A stretch of DNA of 64,000 bases, taken from NCBI GenBank assembly GCA_040391605.1, contig JBEBXK010000001.1, positions 1 through 64,000 on the forward strand, written 5' to 3'. Under the pieces are notes generated by a model that was given only the letters and a program-made list of their open reading frames with translations, searched no databases and was not told the DNA's origin. The DNA comes from Vulgatibacter incomptus_A. Lineage in GTDB: Bacteria > Myxococcota > Myxococcia > Myxococcales > Vulgatibacteraceae. A program made the translations under genes and the position numbers. Shown one piece after another: positions 1 through 8,313 of the stretch. The number at the start of each line of letters is the position of its first letter. The stretch's first letter is position 1.

Positions 1-1357
1 GGAAGTTGGGGAGCTCCGGGGTCTCGCCGAGGATGGGGTTGTTGTCGGGGGTGTGGTCGTAGCAGCCCGCCCATTGGCGGATGACCTTGACGTCCCGGAG
101 GATGGGGATGCAGTCGACGATAGCGCGAGAGTAACGGGAGAGGAAACGCAGGGTGGAGCCCATCTCGAGGCCGGCGGGCTCGTCGGGATCGCCCATGCCG
201 CCGACGATCTCGCCACGCATCGATTGGCTGAAGTAGAGGCCGCTGCCGATGATGGAGACGAGGGGGCCGAGCCACGGCTTGAGGGGCTCGCTGCTGCAGA
301 TCTCGTGGCGGTGGGGCTGGTTGGGGAGGTGGACGTCGGCGAGGCGCGCGATGCCGGGGGACCAGGCGCCGGTGGCGTTGACGACGGTGGAGCATTGGAC
401 GGTGCCGCGGTCGGTGTGGACCGCGGTGATCCGGCCCGCGGACTTGTCGAAGCCGATGACCTTTGTGAAGGTCTCCACCCGGGCGCCGAGCTTGCGGGCG
501 CCCTGGGCGTAGCCCCACATGAAGGGCCAGGGGAAGACCACGCCGTCGTCGGGGTTGAAGGCCGCCGACTCGAAGCGGCTGCCGTCGAGTTGGGGGACGA
601 GATCGCGGGCGCCGCCGGAGGAGAGCATCCGGGTGGGGACGCCGAGGCTGTTGTGGAGCAGGGTGTTCTTCTCGAGGCGCTCGGCCTGCTCTGCGTCGGG
701 GGCAAGGAAGAGGTAGCCGCCCTGGCGGAACCAGACGTTGATCCCGAACTCGCGGGCGAAGGAGCGGCAGAGCTCGATGGAGCGCTTGGCGAGGCGCACG
801 TTGGTGGCGGTGGACCATTGGGCCCGGACGCCGCCGCCGTTGCGACCGGAGGCGCCGCTGCAGAGGTAGCCCTCCTCGAGGACGAGGACGTCCTTCTGGC
901 CCCGGCGGGCGAGGTTCCACGCCAGGGCGAGGCCCATGATCCCGCCGCCGATGATCACGACCTCGGCGCGGGAGGGCAGCCGCTCGGTAGGCTTGAGGGG
1001 ATGGGAGACCGCCTTGGGGAAGCCGTCGGGCTCCACCCGGTCGTGGGCCTCCACCGGCGGCGGCACGCCCTTCGACGGCGCCCGATCGTCGTGGACGGGG
1101 ACGGTGGCGAGCTGACCGAAGGAGACCAGCCGGGCGGGGGGCCTCGGGGTGAAGGGGAGGAGGGCCTCGTTGGGAAGGTCCGCCTCGTCGGCGAGGATCC
1201 GCGCCACGGCGGCGCCGCAGCTCTTGCCCTGGCAGAGGCCGGTGCCGAAGCCCGTGAAGCGCTTCACCGACTCGACGTCCCGGTAGCCCTTGGCGATGGC
1301 CCCGCGGACGTCGTCGACGGTGACGTCCTCACAGGTGCAGACGAAGGCTTTGCTCAC
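1..1357 (-). CDS. FAD-dependent amine/amino-acid oxidoreductase with N-terminal BFD-like [2Fe-2S] domain (partial)
   Basis: Reading leftwards from a GTG at 1355-1357, this protein begins with a BFD-like iron-sulfur domain (C7-x-C9, then C42-x4-C47) followed near residue 110 by a dinucleotide-binding motif (VVIIGGGIMGLALAW) and a DAO-type FAD domain. The segment RQWAGCYDHTPDNNP near the left edge is typical of SoxB/HcnC-like catalytic subunits. The family oxidises secondary amines, opines, D-amino acids or glycine with electrons passing to FAD and Fe-S centres; the substrate here cannot be told. The GTG overlaps the stop of the upstream partner as GTGA, which argues for translational coupling and a complex of the two products. 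The 3' end lies outside the window, so about 450 residues are seen. It is odd that the BFD domain sits on this subunit rather than at the end of the partner. Confidence 0.85.
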   Translation of the reverse strand, partial: MSKAFVCTCEDVTVDDVRGAIAKGYRDVESVKRFTGFGTGLCQGKSCGAAVARILADEADLPNEALLPFTPRPPARLVSFGQLATVPVHDDRAPSKGVPPPVEAHDRVEPDGFPKAVSHPLKPTERLPSRAEVVIIGGGIMGLALAWNLARRGQKDVLVLEEGYLCSGASGRNGGGVRAQWSTATNVRLAKRSIELCRSFAREFGINVWFRQGGYLFLAPDAEQAERLEKNTLLHNSLGVPTRMLSSGGARDLVPQLDGSRFESAAFNPDDGVVFPWPFMWGYAQGARKLGARVETFTKVIGFDKSAGRITAVHTDRGTVQCSTVVNATGAWSPGIARLADVHLPNQPHRHEICSSEPLKPWLGPLVSIIGSGLYFSQSMRGEIVGGMGDPDEPAGLEMGSTLRFLSRYSRAIVDCIPILRDVKVIRQWAGCYDHTPDNNPILGETPELPNF

Positions 1358-2826
1358 GCCGGACCTCCGGCGACGAGGGCCGCCTCTGCCGCGGCCCTGC
1401 CGGCAGTCTCGCCCTGGCTGGCGCTCTCCGCGGGACCGCAGGGGCCCGTGATCTCGCCGCAGGCGTAGACACCGGGGACGCCCGTGGAGCCACGGGGATC
1501 GACCACGACGGCGAAGCCTCCGGAAGAGCGCCACTCCACGTGAGCGCCGGCGTGCCGCGCGAGGTCGAGGAAGGCGGAGCGCTCGTCGGTCACGGCGATC
1601 ATGTCGCAGCGCACCTTGGCCTGCATACCCATGGCGTCGGCGATGACGGCGCCCGCGACCCTGGCGCGCCCTCGGGCCCGGATCAGGTGCCCGACGGGTC
1701 CGGGGCGGACGCCGACCTCGGCGACGATGGTGGCCCCCGCCTCCTGGAGGAGGGCCGCGACGGCGTGTCGCTCGTCTCCGTCGCCAGCGACCACCACCTG
1801 CCGGCCAGGGAGGAGACGATCCCTCGTCACGAGGCGCGCCAGTCCGCGGCCGGCGAAGATGCCCGGGAGGTCATTGTTGGCGAAGGGCGCGAGGAGCTCG
1901 GTCGATCCCGTGGCGAGGATCACGGCCTTGGGGCGGATGACGAGGAGGACGTTGCCGGGGGCCTTGGCCGCGATGAAGTGGCCGCTGTCTTGGAAGAGCC
2001 CGAAGGCGAAGGTGCCGGAGAGGATCTTGATGGGCGAGGTCGGCGGAGGGCCATTCGTCGCGGAGTCCATGACCTCGAAGGAAGCGATCGTGGGCGCCAC
2101 CGCGGGAGGCGTCTGCACGTCGCCAGCCGCGGAGGCTGGGCTTGGCGTCGTGGCGTCGGGCGACGGCGTGGCAGGTCCCGTCGCCAAGAGCGTGGCGAGC
2201 GCGGGGGATGGCGCGCCGAAGAGGCCGGTGCGCAGCCTGCCGCCGGGCTGTGGCTGCTCGTCGATGACGGTGACCTGGGCGCCAGCCGCCGCGGCCGCTT
2301 GGGCGGCGGCGAGGCCGGAGCAGCCGCCGCCGACGACCACCACGTCCGTCTGATGCTCGAGATAGCGGGCGCCGTCGGCGCGGGCCGCGTCGGGGAGCTG
2401 ACCCAGCCCGGCCATCTGCCGCGCCACCTTGGCGACGATCCTCTCCACCACCGGGACGCCGGCGAAGAGGGTGTGGTGGTCCAGGCCCTTCGGATACATC
2501 CAATCGATGGTCCGGAAGACGTCGTAGTCCACGCCGGGGAAGGCGTTTTGCCTCTCGATCCGGAGGCCGTCCTTCGCTGGGGTGATGCAGGTGGCCACGT
2601 TGGGCTCGCCGTCCACCCGCATCACGCAATGGGAGCAGCGCCCGGAGAGACAAAAAGGGCCCCGGGCCCGATGGTACTTCACGGCACGGGAGAAGACGTC
2701 GACGCCCGCTGCCAGGAGCGAGACGGAGACCGGCTCGCCTTCCCGCGCGGGGATGCGCTCGCCTTCGAAGTTGAGCCAGATGGACCGGCCCGCCGCTCCG
2801 CCCGGGAGCCTCTCACCCTTAGCCAT
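1354..2826 (-). CDS. SoxA/HcnAB-like NAD(P)/FAD oxidoreductase with N-terminal [2Fe-2S] ferredoxin domain
   Basis: This 490-residue protein starts with a sarcosine-oxidase-alpha-type ferredoxin domain; the cluster ligands C59, C64, C67 and C80 are visible. It continues with a pyridine-nucleotide-disulfide-oxidoreductase fold whose FAD motif (DVVVVGGGCSGLAAA) lies near residue 162. It ends with the usual GVYACGEITGPCGPAESASQG segment of the second nucleotide-binding domain. It corresponds to HcnA plus HcnB, or to the first half of SoxA without the aminomethyltransferase half. The usual C-terminal BFD domain is missing and is found instead on the downstream subunit. A low-complexity Thr/Pro/Ser stretch interrupts the FAD domain around residues 205-250. 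It is the first gene of a leftward two-gene operon and is divergent from argC. Confidence 0.85.
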   Translation of the reverse strand: MAKGERLPGGAAGRSIWLNFEGERIPAREGEPVSVSLLAAGVDVFSRAVKYHRARGPFCLSGRCSHCVMRVDGEPNVATCITPAKDGLRIERQNAFPGVDYDVFRTIDWMYPKGLDHHTLFAGVPVVERIVAKVARQMAGLGQLPDAARADGARYLEHQTDVVVVGGGCSGLAAAQAAAAAGAQVTVIDEQPQPGGRLRTGLFGAPSPALATLLATGPATPSPDATTPSPASAAGDVQTPPAVAPTIASFEVMDSATNGPPPTSPIKILSGTFAFGLFQDSGHFIAAKAPGNVLLVIRPKAVILATGSTELLAPFANNDLPGIFAGRGLARLVTRDRLLPGRQVVVAGDGDERHAVAALLQEAGATIVAEVGVRPGPVGHLIRARGRARVAGAVIADAMGMQAKVRCDMIAVTDERSAFLDLARHAGAHVEWRSSGGFAVVVDPRGSTGVPGVYACGEITGPCGPAESASQGETAGRAAAEAALVAGGPA

Positions 2827-2930
2827 TCGTCGTCGCGCTCTCTCGTCCGAAGATCGCGCCTTCTATACCACGGCGCGGCCGCCCGTCGTCAGGATCCCGC
2901 CGCCCCCGCTCTCTGACGAGACGACTCTTG

Positions 2931-2944
2931 ACTCATGCATGAGT
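2931..2944. promoter_or_regulatory. Perfect 14-base palindrome in the argC leader
   Basis: ACTCATGCATGAGT is identical to its own reverse complement. It lies in the 138-base divergent region between the flavoprotein operon and argC, directly before the ARG-box-like site. A dimeric regulator could bind it, but no regulator is known for this exact sequence; the role is inferred from position only. Confidence 0.4.
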
Positions 2945-2946
2945 CG

Positions 2947-2960
2947 CGAATATTTATGCG
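2947..2960. promoter_or_regulatory. Candidate ARG box (ArgR operator) at argC
   Basis: CGAATATTTATGCG matches the ARG-box core TGAATWWWWATTCA at 11 of 14 positions, in an otherwise very GC-rich region. It ends four bases before the preferred argC start and so could block both transcription and translation. argR lies in the same gene run, so autoregulation of the cluster is plausible. Only one such box was noticed, whereas ArgR often binds paired boxes. Confidence 0.45.
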
Positions 2961-2964
2961 CTCC

Positions 2965-3990
2965 ATGAATGGAGCAGTTGGCATCTTTGGCGCGTCGGGC
3001 TACGCGGGGCGGGAGCTGGTCAGGCTCCTCTCTGGGCACGGCGGTGTGCGGCTTGCCTTCGCGGCCAGCGACGGGATGGCGGGGCGGCCTGTGGCCGAGC
3101 ATCGGAGCGCGCTGCGCTACGAGACCATCGAGGATGCGGTGGCGCTGGTCGGGGAGGGGATGATCGCGCTCCTGGCGACGCCAGCGCAGGTCTCGCATCC
3201 CCTCGCGCTGCGCCTCCTCGCAAAGGGTTGCCGGGTGATCGATCTCTCCGGCGCGTTTCGTCTGGAGGATCCCGCCGAGCGGGAGCGCCACTACGGCCTG
3301 CCGGCTGCGCCTGGGGTGGCCGCGGTCTACGGCCTGCCCGAGCTCTTTCGTGAAGAGGTGCGGCAGGCCCGGCTGGTGGCGAACCCCGGCTGCTACCCCA
3401 CCGCGGCGACGCTCTCGTTGGTGCCGCTGCTGCGGGCGGGGTGGATCGATCCCTCCTCTCTGATCGTCAACGCCGCCTCCGGCGTCACCGGGGCAGGGCG
3501 CAACGCAGGCGAGGCCTTCGGCTTCGCCGAGGTCGCCGAGGACCTTCGCGCCTACAAGGTGCTGCGCCACCAGCACCAGCCGGAGATCGCGCAGACCCTC
3601 TCGCTCTTCGCCTCCGAGAGAGTGAAGCTCACCTTCACAGCCCACCTGCTCCCCTTGCGCCGGGGGATCCTCTCCACCGCCTACGCCCGCCTCGAGAGGC
3701 GCGCCACCTCCGGGGAGCTGCGGGAGGTACTGGAGTCTGCCTACCGCGGAGAGGCCTTCGTCCGGGTGCTCCCGGAGCCCGAGGCGGTGCGGCTGCGGGC
3801 GGCGGCGTCGACCAACCTCTGCCTCATCGGCGCGAGCTGTGAGCCGGAGGCGGGAGGGCAGGTGGTGGTGATCGCCGCCATCGACAACCTCCTCAAGGGC
3901 GCCGCCGGGCAGGCGGTGCAGAACCTCAACCTGATGCTCGGCCTCGATGAGAGCAGCGGACTCGAGCCGCTGAAGGTTTCCAACGAATGA
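2965..3990 (+). CDS. argC: N-acetyl-gamma-glutamyl-phosphate reductase
   Basis: ArgC reduces N-acetylglutamyl-5-phosphate to the semialdehyde with NADPH, the third step of arginine synthesis, in the cytoplasm. The protein is 341 residues from the chosen start. It opens with the Rossmann motif VGIFGASGYAGRELVRLL and carries the active-site segment LVANPGCYPTAATLSL with the catalytic Cys. The start at 2965 places the Rossmann motif where the family has it. In-frame starts at 2956 and 2935 would add residues that fall in the palindrome and ARG-box-like region. The stop overlaps an in-frame ATG (ATGA at 3987-3990) of the next reading frame, so the genes are probably cotranscribed. Confidence 0.95.
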   Translation: MNGAVGIFGASGYAGRELVRLLSGHGGVRLAFAASDGMAGRPVAEHRSALRYETIEDAVALVGEGMIALLATPAQVSHPLALRLLAKGCRVIDLSGAFRLEDPAERERHYGLPAAPGVAAVYGLPELFREEVRQARLVANPGCYPTAATLSLVPLLRAGWIDPSSLIVNAASGVTGAGRNAGEAFGFAEVAEDLRAYKVLRHQHQPEIAQTLSLFASERVKLTFTAHLLPLRRGILSTAYARLERRATSGELREVLESAYRGEAFVRVLPEPEAVRLRAAASTNLCLIGASCEPEAGGQVVVIAAIDNLLKGAAGQAVQNLNLMLGLDESSGLEPLKVSNE

Positions 3991-4139
3991 TCCACCCGCG
4001 GCTCTGGCCCGAAGGCGGAGCCATCGCTTCCTCCAATAGCAGCCCGCCGATCGGCAGGAGCGAGGAGCGCACCGCCCTCCGCTCTCCAATCCAAGGCCTC
4101 GATGAACACAATCAGCTCGCTCCCCCCGAGCGTCCAACG

Positions 4140-6281
4140 ATGAGAGATCTCCCCTTGCCTCTTCCTCTGGGCTTCACCTTCTCCGGCGTCCGCTGCGGCA
4201 TCAAGCCTCACAAGCGGGATCTCGCGTTGGTCTACAGCGACGCGCCTTGTGCGGCAGCCGGGGCGTTCACAGTGAACCAGGCAAAGGCCGCGCCGGTGAT
4301 CGACGCAGAGCGACGTCTGCCCGCAGCAGGCGTGCGGGCGGTCGTGATCAACTCGGGCAACGCCAACGCGCTCACGGGCCCTGCCGGGATGGACGCGGTG
4401 CAGGCGATCCGCGCCGCGACAGCGGAGGCCTTGGAGATCCCGGTGGACGCCTTGCTCTCCGCCTCCACCGGTATGATCGGGGTCCCGCTGCCGGTGGCGA
4501 AGATCGTCTCGGCGCTGCCGGCCCTCGTGGCCGATCGACTGCCGGATCCGCTGGCGGCGGCCGAGGCGATCATGACCACAGACACGAAGGTAAAGCTGGC
4601 CAGCCGCAGCCTGATGATCGGCGGCAAGGCGGTGACGCTCTCCGCGATCTGCAAGGGATCGGGGATGATCGCTCCGCAGCTCGCCACGATGATCGCGGTG
4701 ATCACCACCGACTGCGCCATCGAGCCGGAGCCCTTGGCAGCGGCGCTGCAGGCGGCGGTGGAGCCGAGCTTCAATCGGCTCACCGTGGACGACGACATGA
4801 GCACCAACGACGCCGTCTTCGCCTTGGCCAATGGCAGGGCGGCGAATGAGCCGCTCGTCGACGGCAGTCCGGAGCTGGCGCTCTTCCAGGCGGCCCTCGT
4901 CGACCTCTGCCAGGAGCTGACCCGGCTCATCGCCGCGGACGGTGAGGGCGCGACCAAGCGCCTCGAGGTCCGAGTGGGCGGCGCCCCGAGCGAGGCGATC
5001 GCCGCAGACGTGGCGAAGGCCATCGCGGGATCGAGCCTGGTGAAGGCGGCGATCTTCGGCGCGGATCCCAATTGGGGACGCATCCTCTCCACGGTCGGGG
5101 CCCGGGCGGGATCGCAGGGCTTCGCCATCGATCCGGTGGGGGCGGCGGTGCGGATCCAGGGGGTCCCCGTCTTTGACGGCGGCCCGATCGAGGCGGAGAA
5201 GGAGCGGCTCAAGGCCCGGATGCGGGAGCCCGAGGTGCAGGTCGAGGTGGAGCTTCGCCCGCTGCCCGGCGAGGCCGGCGAGGGCTACGCCACCGCCTGG
5301 GGTTGCGACCTCTCTTACGACTACGTGAAGATCAACGCGGACTACAGCTCGACGCTGGTGCAGACACCGAGCGGCGGGGTGGGCAAGGACGAGCGCCTCT
5401 CCAACTACAGCCCGGCCTTCAAGGTCTCATTGTTGGTGGAGGCGCTGGCGTACATCTCCCGCTTCAAGGGCCAGCGCTGCGTGATCAAATACGGCGGCGC
5501 GGCGATGACCCGTGAGTCGTTGAAGCGCTCCTTCTGCGAAGACATCCTCCTGCTGCGCTCGGTGGGCTTGCGTCCCATCGTGGTCCACGGCGGCGGTCCG
5601 GAGATCACCCGGGCGCTGGAGAAGCTCGGAGGCACCGCGCAGTTCATCGACGGCCAGCGGGTGACCCAGGCCGCCGACCTCAAGGTGGTGGAGATGGTCC
5701 TCACCGGCTCGATCAACACCGAGCTGGTGACCATGCTCAACCGGCGAGGCGCCAACGCCGTGGGCGTGTCGGGCAAGGACGCAGCGCTCCTCGAGGCGCG
5801 CAAGCTGGTCCGCGCCGACGGTCGCGATCTGGGGCAGGTCGGCGAGCTGGTCCAGGTGAACGGCGGCCTCCTCGATCTGCTCCTCGAGCGGGACTATGTG
5901 CCGGTGGTCTCGCCGGTGGGTCTGGGAGCCGACGGCCAGGGCTACAACCTCAACGCCGACGTGGTGGCTGCAGGGGTCGCCGCTGCGGTGGGGGCCACCA
6001 AGCTGATCTATCTCAGCGACGTGCTGGGGATCCTGGATGGCGACGAGCTCGTCAGCGAGCTCGATCCGGGGACCCTGCGGACCCAGCTCGAGGGCGGAAC
6101 CATCTCGGGGGGGATGATGGTGAAGGCGCGATCGATCCTGGAGGCCCTCGACGGCGGCGTCCAGGACGTGCATGTGATCGATGGACGAACTCCGCACAGC
6201 GTCATCGCGGAGCTCTTCACCGATCGCGGCGTGGGCACCCTGATCCGCCGCGACCACGAAGAATGGAGGCAGCATGGCTGA
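4140..6281 (+). CDS. argJB: Fused glutamate N-acetyltransferase (ArgJ) - acetylglutamate kinase (ArgB)
   Basis: One frame encodes two enzymes. Residues 1 to about 400 are ArgJ (ornithine acetyltransferase), with the self-cleavage region KGSGMIAPQLATMI and nucleophile Thr183, and the family's C-terminal DLSYDYVKINADYSS. After a linker of about 25 residues comes a complete ArgB, with VVHGGGPEI, GVSGKDA, the NLNADVVA nucleotide site and KLIYLSDVLGIL. ArgJ recycles the acetyl group from acetylornithine to glutamate; ArgB then phosphorylates acetylglutamate, so two consecutive steps are joined. If ArgJ cuts before Thr183 as usual, the mature chains would be an ArgJ alpha chain and an ArgJ-beta/ArgB chain. 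The 4140 ATG fits the ArgJ family. The frame is open back to an ATG at 3987 that overlaps the argC stop and has a GAAGG before it, which would add 51 unconserved-looking residues. Confidence 0.92.
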   Translation: MRDLPLPLPLGFTFSGVRCGIKPHKRDLALVYSDAPCAAAGAFTVNQAKAAPVIDAERRLPAAGVRAVVINSGNANALTGPAGMDAVQAIRAATAEALEIPVDALLSASTGMIGVPLPVAKIVSALPALVADRLPDPLAAAEAIMTTDTKVKLASRSLMIGGKAVTLSAICKGSGMIAPQLATMIAVITTDCAIEPEPLAAALQAAVEPSFNRLTVDDDMSTNDAVFALANGRAANEPLVDGSPELALFQAALVDLCQELTRLIAADGEGATKRLEVRVGGAPSEAIAADVAKAIAGSSLVKAAIFGADPNWGRILSTVGARAGSQGFAIDPVGAAVRIQGVPVFDGGPIEAEKERLKARMREPEVQVEVELRPLPGEAGEGYATAWGCDLSYDYVKINADYSSTLVQTPSGGVGKDERLSNYSPAFKVSLLVEALAYISRFKGQRCVIKYGGAAMTRESLKRSFCEDILLLRSVGLRPIVVHGGGPEITRALEKLGGTAQFIDGQRVTQAADLKVVEMVLTGSINTELVTMLNRRGANAVGVSGKDAALLEARKLVRADGRDLGQVGELVQVNGGLLDLLLERDYVPVVSPVGLGADGQGYNLNADVVAAGVAAAVGATKLIYLSDVLGILDGDELVSELDPGTLRTQLEGGTISGGMMVKARSILEALDGGVQDVHVIDGRTPHSVIAELFTDRGVGTLIRRDHEEWRQHG

Positions 6282-6741
6282 TGAGAGCCGTGACGCGAGG
6301 CGCGGGGCGATCCGCAGCCTGATCCGCAACCAGCGCGTGGGCACCCAGGAGGAGCTGCGGCAGCTCCTGCAGGAGGAGGGCTTCGACGTCACCCAGGCCA
6401 CCCTCTCCCGCGATCTTGCCCGGCTGAAGGCCCGACGTGTATCGCTGCAGGAGGGCGGGAGCGTCTACGAGCTGGATGAGCTCCGGGCGCCGGACGATCC
6501 CGACGAGCTCGCCAGGGCGGGAGCGCTGGTGGTGGGCTGGGACGCCAACGAGCACCTGGTGGTGGTCCACACCCGCCCCGGCGCCGCGTCCGCGGTGGCC
6601 CTGGCGCTGGATAAGGCGCGGCTCCCCCAGCTGCTGGGGACCATCGCCGGGGATGACACGATCTTTCTGGCGCCGGCCCGCAAGGTGACGGCGGCGAAGC
6701 TCACGAAGTTGATCGAATCGCATTGGAAGAGAGGAAACTAA
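6274..6741 (+). CDS. argR: Arginine repressor ArgR
   Basis: This 155-residue protein has the ArgR layout: an N-terminal winged helix with the family motif TQATLSRDLARL (residues 47-58), then a hexamerisation and arginine-binding domain ending in LGTIAGDDTIFLAPA. With arginine bound it represses arginine synthesis genes at ARG boxes. Its ATG overlaps the end of the argJ-argB frame by 8 bases, and a clear GGAGG lies 6 bases before it. Being inside the arg gene run, it is probably autoregulated from the candidate box at argC. Confidence 0.95.
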   Translation: MADESRDARRGAIRSLIRNQRVGTQEELRQLLQEEGFDVTQATLSRDLARLKARRVSLQEGGSVYELDELRAPDDPDELARAGALVVGWDANEHLVVVHTRPGAASAVALALDKARLPQLLGTIAGDDTIFLAPARKVTAAKLTKLIESHWKRGN

Positions 6742-6744
6742 AGA

Positions 6745-7947
6745 ATGGCAGCCAAGAAGAAGATCGTCCTCGCCTACTCTGGGGGATTGGACACGTCGGT
6801 GTTGGTGCGGATCCTGGACGAGGACTACGGCTACGACGTCGTTGCCTGTCACGTGGACGTGGGCGAGGCCCGCGACAAGGAGCTGGTGGTCGAGAGGGCC
6901 CGCAAGGCCGGCGCCGTGGCGGTGGAGGTGGCCATGGCGCAGGAGGAGTTCGCCCGCGACTTCTGCTTCCCCGCCCTCCAGGCCAACGCGCTCTACGAGG
7001 GGATCTACCCCCTCTCCGCTGCGCTCTCGCGGCCCCTGATCTCCAAGCATCTGGTGGCGGCGGCCCGCAAGCACGGCGCCACGGCAGTGGCCCACGGCTC
7101 CACCGGCAAGGGCAACGATCAGGTCCGCTTCGATCTCGCGGTGAAGGGCCTCGCTCCGGATCTGCAGATCGTCGCGCCTCAGCGCGAGCGGAACATCACC
7201 CGCGACGCCGCCATGGACTACGCCGCCAGGCACGGCATCGAGATCCCCACCACCAAGAAGAGCCCCTTCAGCGTGGACGAGAACCTCTGGGGCCGCAGCA
7301 TCGAGGGCGGCGTCCTCGAAGATCCCAACCACGAGCCCCCAGAGGAGGCCTTCGCCTGGACCCGTAGCTGGCAGGACGCCCCCGACCAGCCCACCGTGCT
7401 GGAGATCGGCTTCGAGGCCGGAATCCCGATCAGCGTGGACGGCCTCGCCCTCTCGCCGGCCGCGCTGATCCACCGCCTCAACGAGGTGGCCGGGGAGAAC
7501 GGGGTAGGGCGCATCGACCTGATGGAGAATCGAGTGGTCGGGATCAAGAGCCGCGAGCTCTACGAGTGCCCCGCCGCCGTGGTGCTCATCGCGGCGCATA
7601 AGGATCTGGAGCGCTTCACCACCCTGGGTATGTCCCATCGGGTGAAGGCGACGCTCGATACGAAGTTCGCGGAGCTGATCTACGAGGGCTTCTGGTATTC
7701 GCCCTATCGCGACGCGCTCCAGGCCTTCAACGACAGCCACGAGCGGACGGTGACGGGCACGGTGCGCCTGCGGCTCTTCAAGGGCCATTGCCAGGTCATT
7801 GGCCGCCAGTCTCCCAACGGCATCTACGATCATGCGCTCTCCACCTACGGCGTCGAGGATCGCTTCGATCATCGGGCGGCGGAGGGCTTCATTCAGCTCG
7901 TGGGGCTCCAACTCCAGGAGTACAGCCGACTCAACGGCGCGAAGTAG
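6745..7947 (+). CDS. argG: Argininosuccinate synthase
   Basis: ArgG joins citrulline and aspartate using ATP, giving argininosuccinate. The 400-residue length is standard. The N-terminal pyrophosphatase-type loop AYSGGLDTSVLVRIL, the STGKGNDQVRF segment and the KSPFSVDENLWGRSIEGG segment are intact. It starts 3 bases after the argR stop, behind GAGAGGAAA, and so belongs to the argC-argJB-argR-argG transcription unit. Downstream lies a repeat-filled gap before argH. Confidence 0.97.
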   Translation: MAAKKKIVLAYSGGLDTSVLVRILDEDYGYDVVACHVDVGEARDKELVVERARKAGAVAVEVAMAQEEFARDFCFPALQANALYEGIYPLSAALSRPLISKHLVAAARKHGATAVAHGSTGKGNDQVRFDLAVKGLAPDLQIVAPQRERNITRDAAMDYAARHGIEIPTTKKSPFSVDENLWGRSIEGGVLEDPNHEPPEEAFAWTRSWQDAPDQPTVLEIGFEAGIPISVDGLALSPAALIHRLNEVAGENGVGRIDLMENRVVGIKSRELYECPAAVVLIAAHKDLERFTTLGMSHRVKATLDTKFAELIYEGFWYSPYRDALQAFNDSHERTVTGTVRLRLFKGHCQVIGRQSPNGIYDHALSTYGVEDRFDHRAAEGFIQLVGLQLQEYSRLNGAK

Positions 7948-8008
7948 GCTGGCCCTGGAAGGCATCCGAATCTTCGAGACTGGAGCCCCACGACCTCTGC
8001 GGGGAGCG

Positions 8009-8137
8009 CTGAGAGTTCGTGAATTTTTCGCGAACTCTCGCGAAGCCGAAGGCGAGCAAACGCGAAAGAGCCCTGCGCGCGCAGCGCGCGTGAAGGAACC
8101 GCTCCCGCCTCGCGCGGGGGCGATTCTTTCACAGGCT
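8009..8137 (+). repeat. Palindromic dispersed repeat, copy 1
   Basis: This begins with CTGAGAGTTCG; arms GAGAGTTCG (8011-8019) and CGAACTCTC (8031-8039) form a perfect 9-bp stem with an 11-base loop. A second GC-rich palindrome (GCGCGCGCAGCGCGCG) follows near 8073-8088. A related copy starts 129 bases later, and a third, inverted copy lies at the 3' end of truD. The element lies between argG and argH and could also act in 3'-end processing or termination of argG, though it has no U-tract right after the stem. Confidence 0.65.
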
Positions 8138-8268
8138 CTGAGAGTATGTGACTGCGTCACGCACTCTCAGCGCCGGAGGCGATCGAGCGCGAGAGAGAGC
8201 CCCTCACGCGCATCGGGAATGAGAAGCTCTCTTCCGCCTGGAGTGATGTGGATTTTTTCGCAGGCACA
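8138..8268 (+). repeat. Palindromic dispersed repeat, copy 2
   Basis: This is a tandem relative of the preceding element. CTGAGAGT (8138-8145) pairs with ACTCTCAG (8163-8170), and inside it GTGAC (8148-8152) pairs with GTCAC (8156-8160), making a two-part hairpin. The sequence after the hairpin (CGCCGGAGGCGATCGAGCG) resembles copy 1, and the tails match too, with GGATTTTTTCGCAGGC here corresponding to CGATTCTTTCACAGGC before it. Spacing from copy 1 is 129 bases. Confidence 0.6.
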
Positions 8269-8313
8269 GGCAGAGAGCCAGGGGCGAGCAAGGACAAGCA
8301 GGAGTCATCTACG

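Noticed and set aside
8011..8039. Classical rho-independent terminator of argG
   Set aside because: The stem is perfect, but no T-run follows it and it belongs to a repeated element; termination there is possible but unproven.
6217..8160. A 647-codon open frame antisense to argR-argG
   Set aside because: Its composition is what antisense frames of GC-rich genes look like, it has no recognisable domain, and it covers complete, clearly conserved arg genes.
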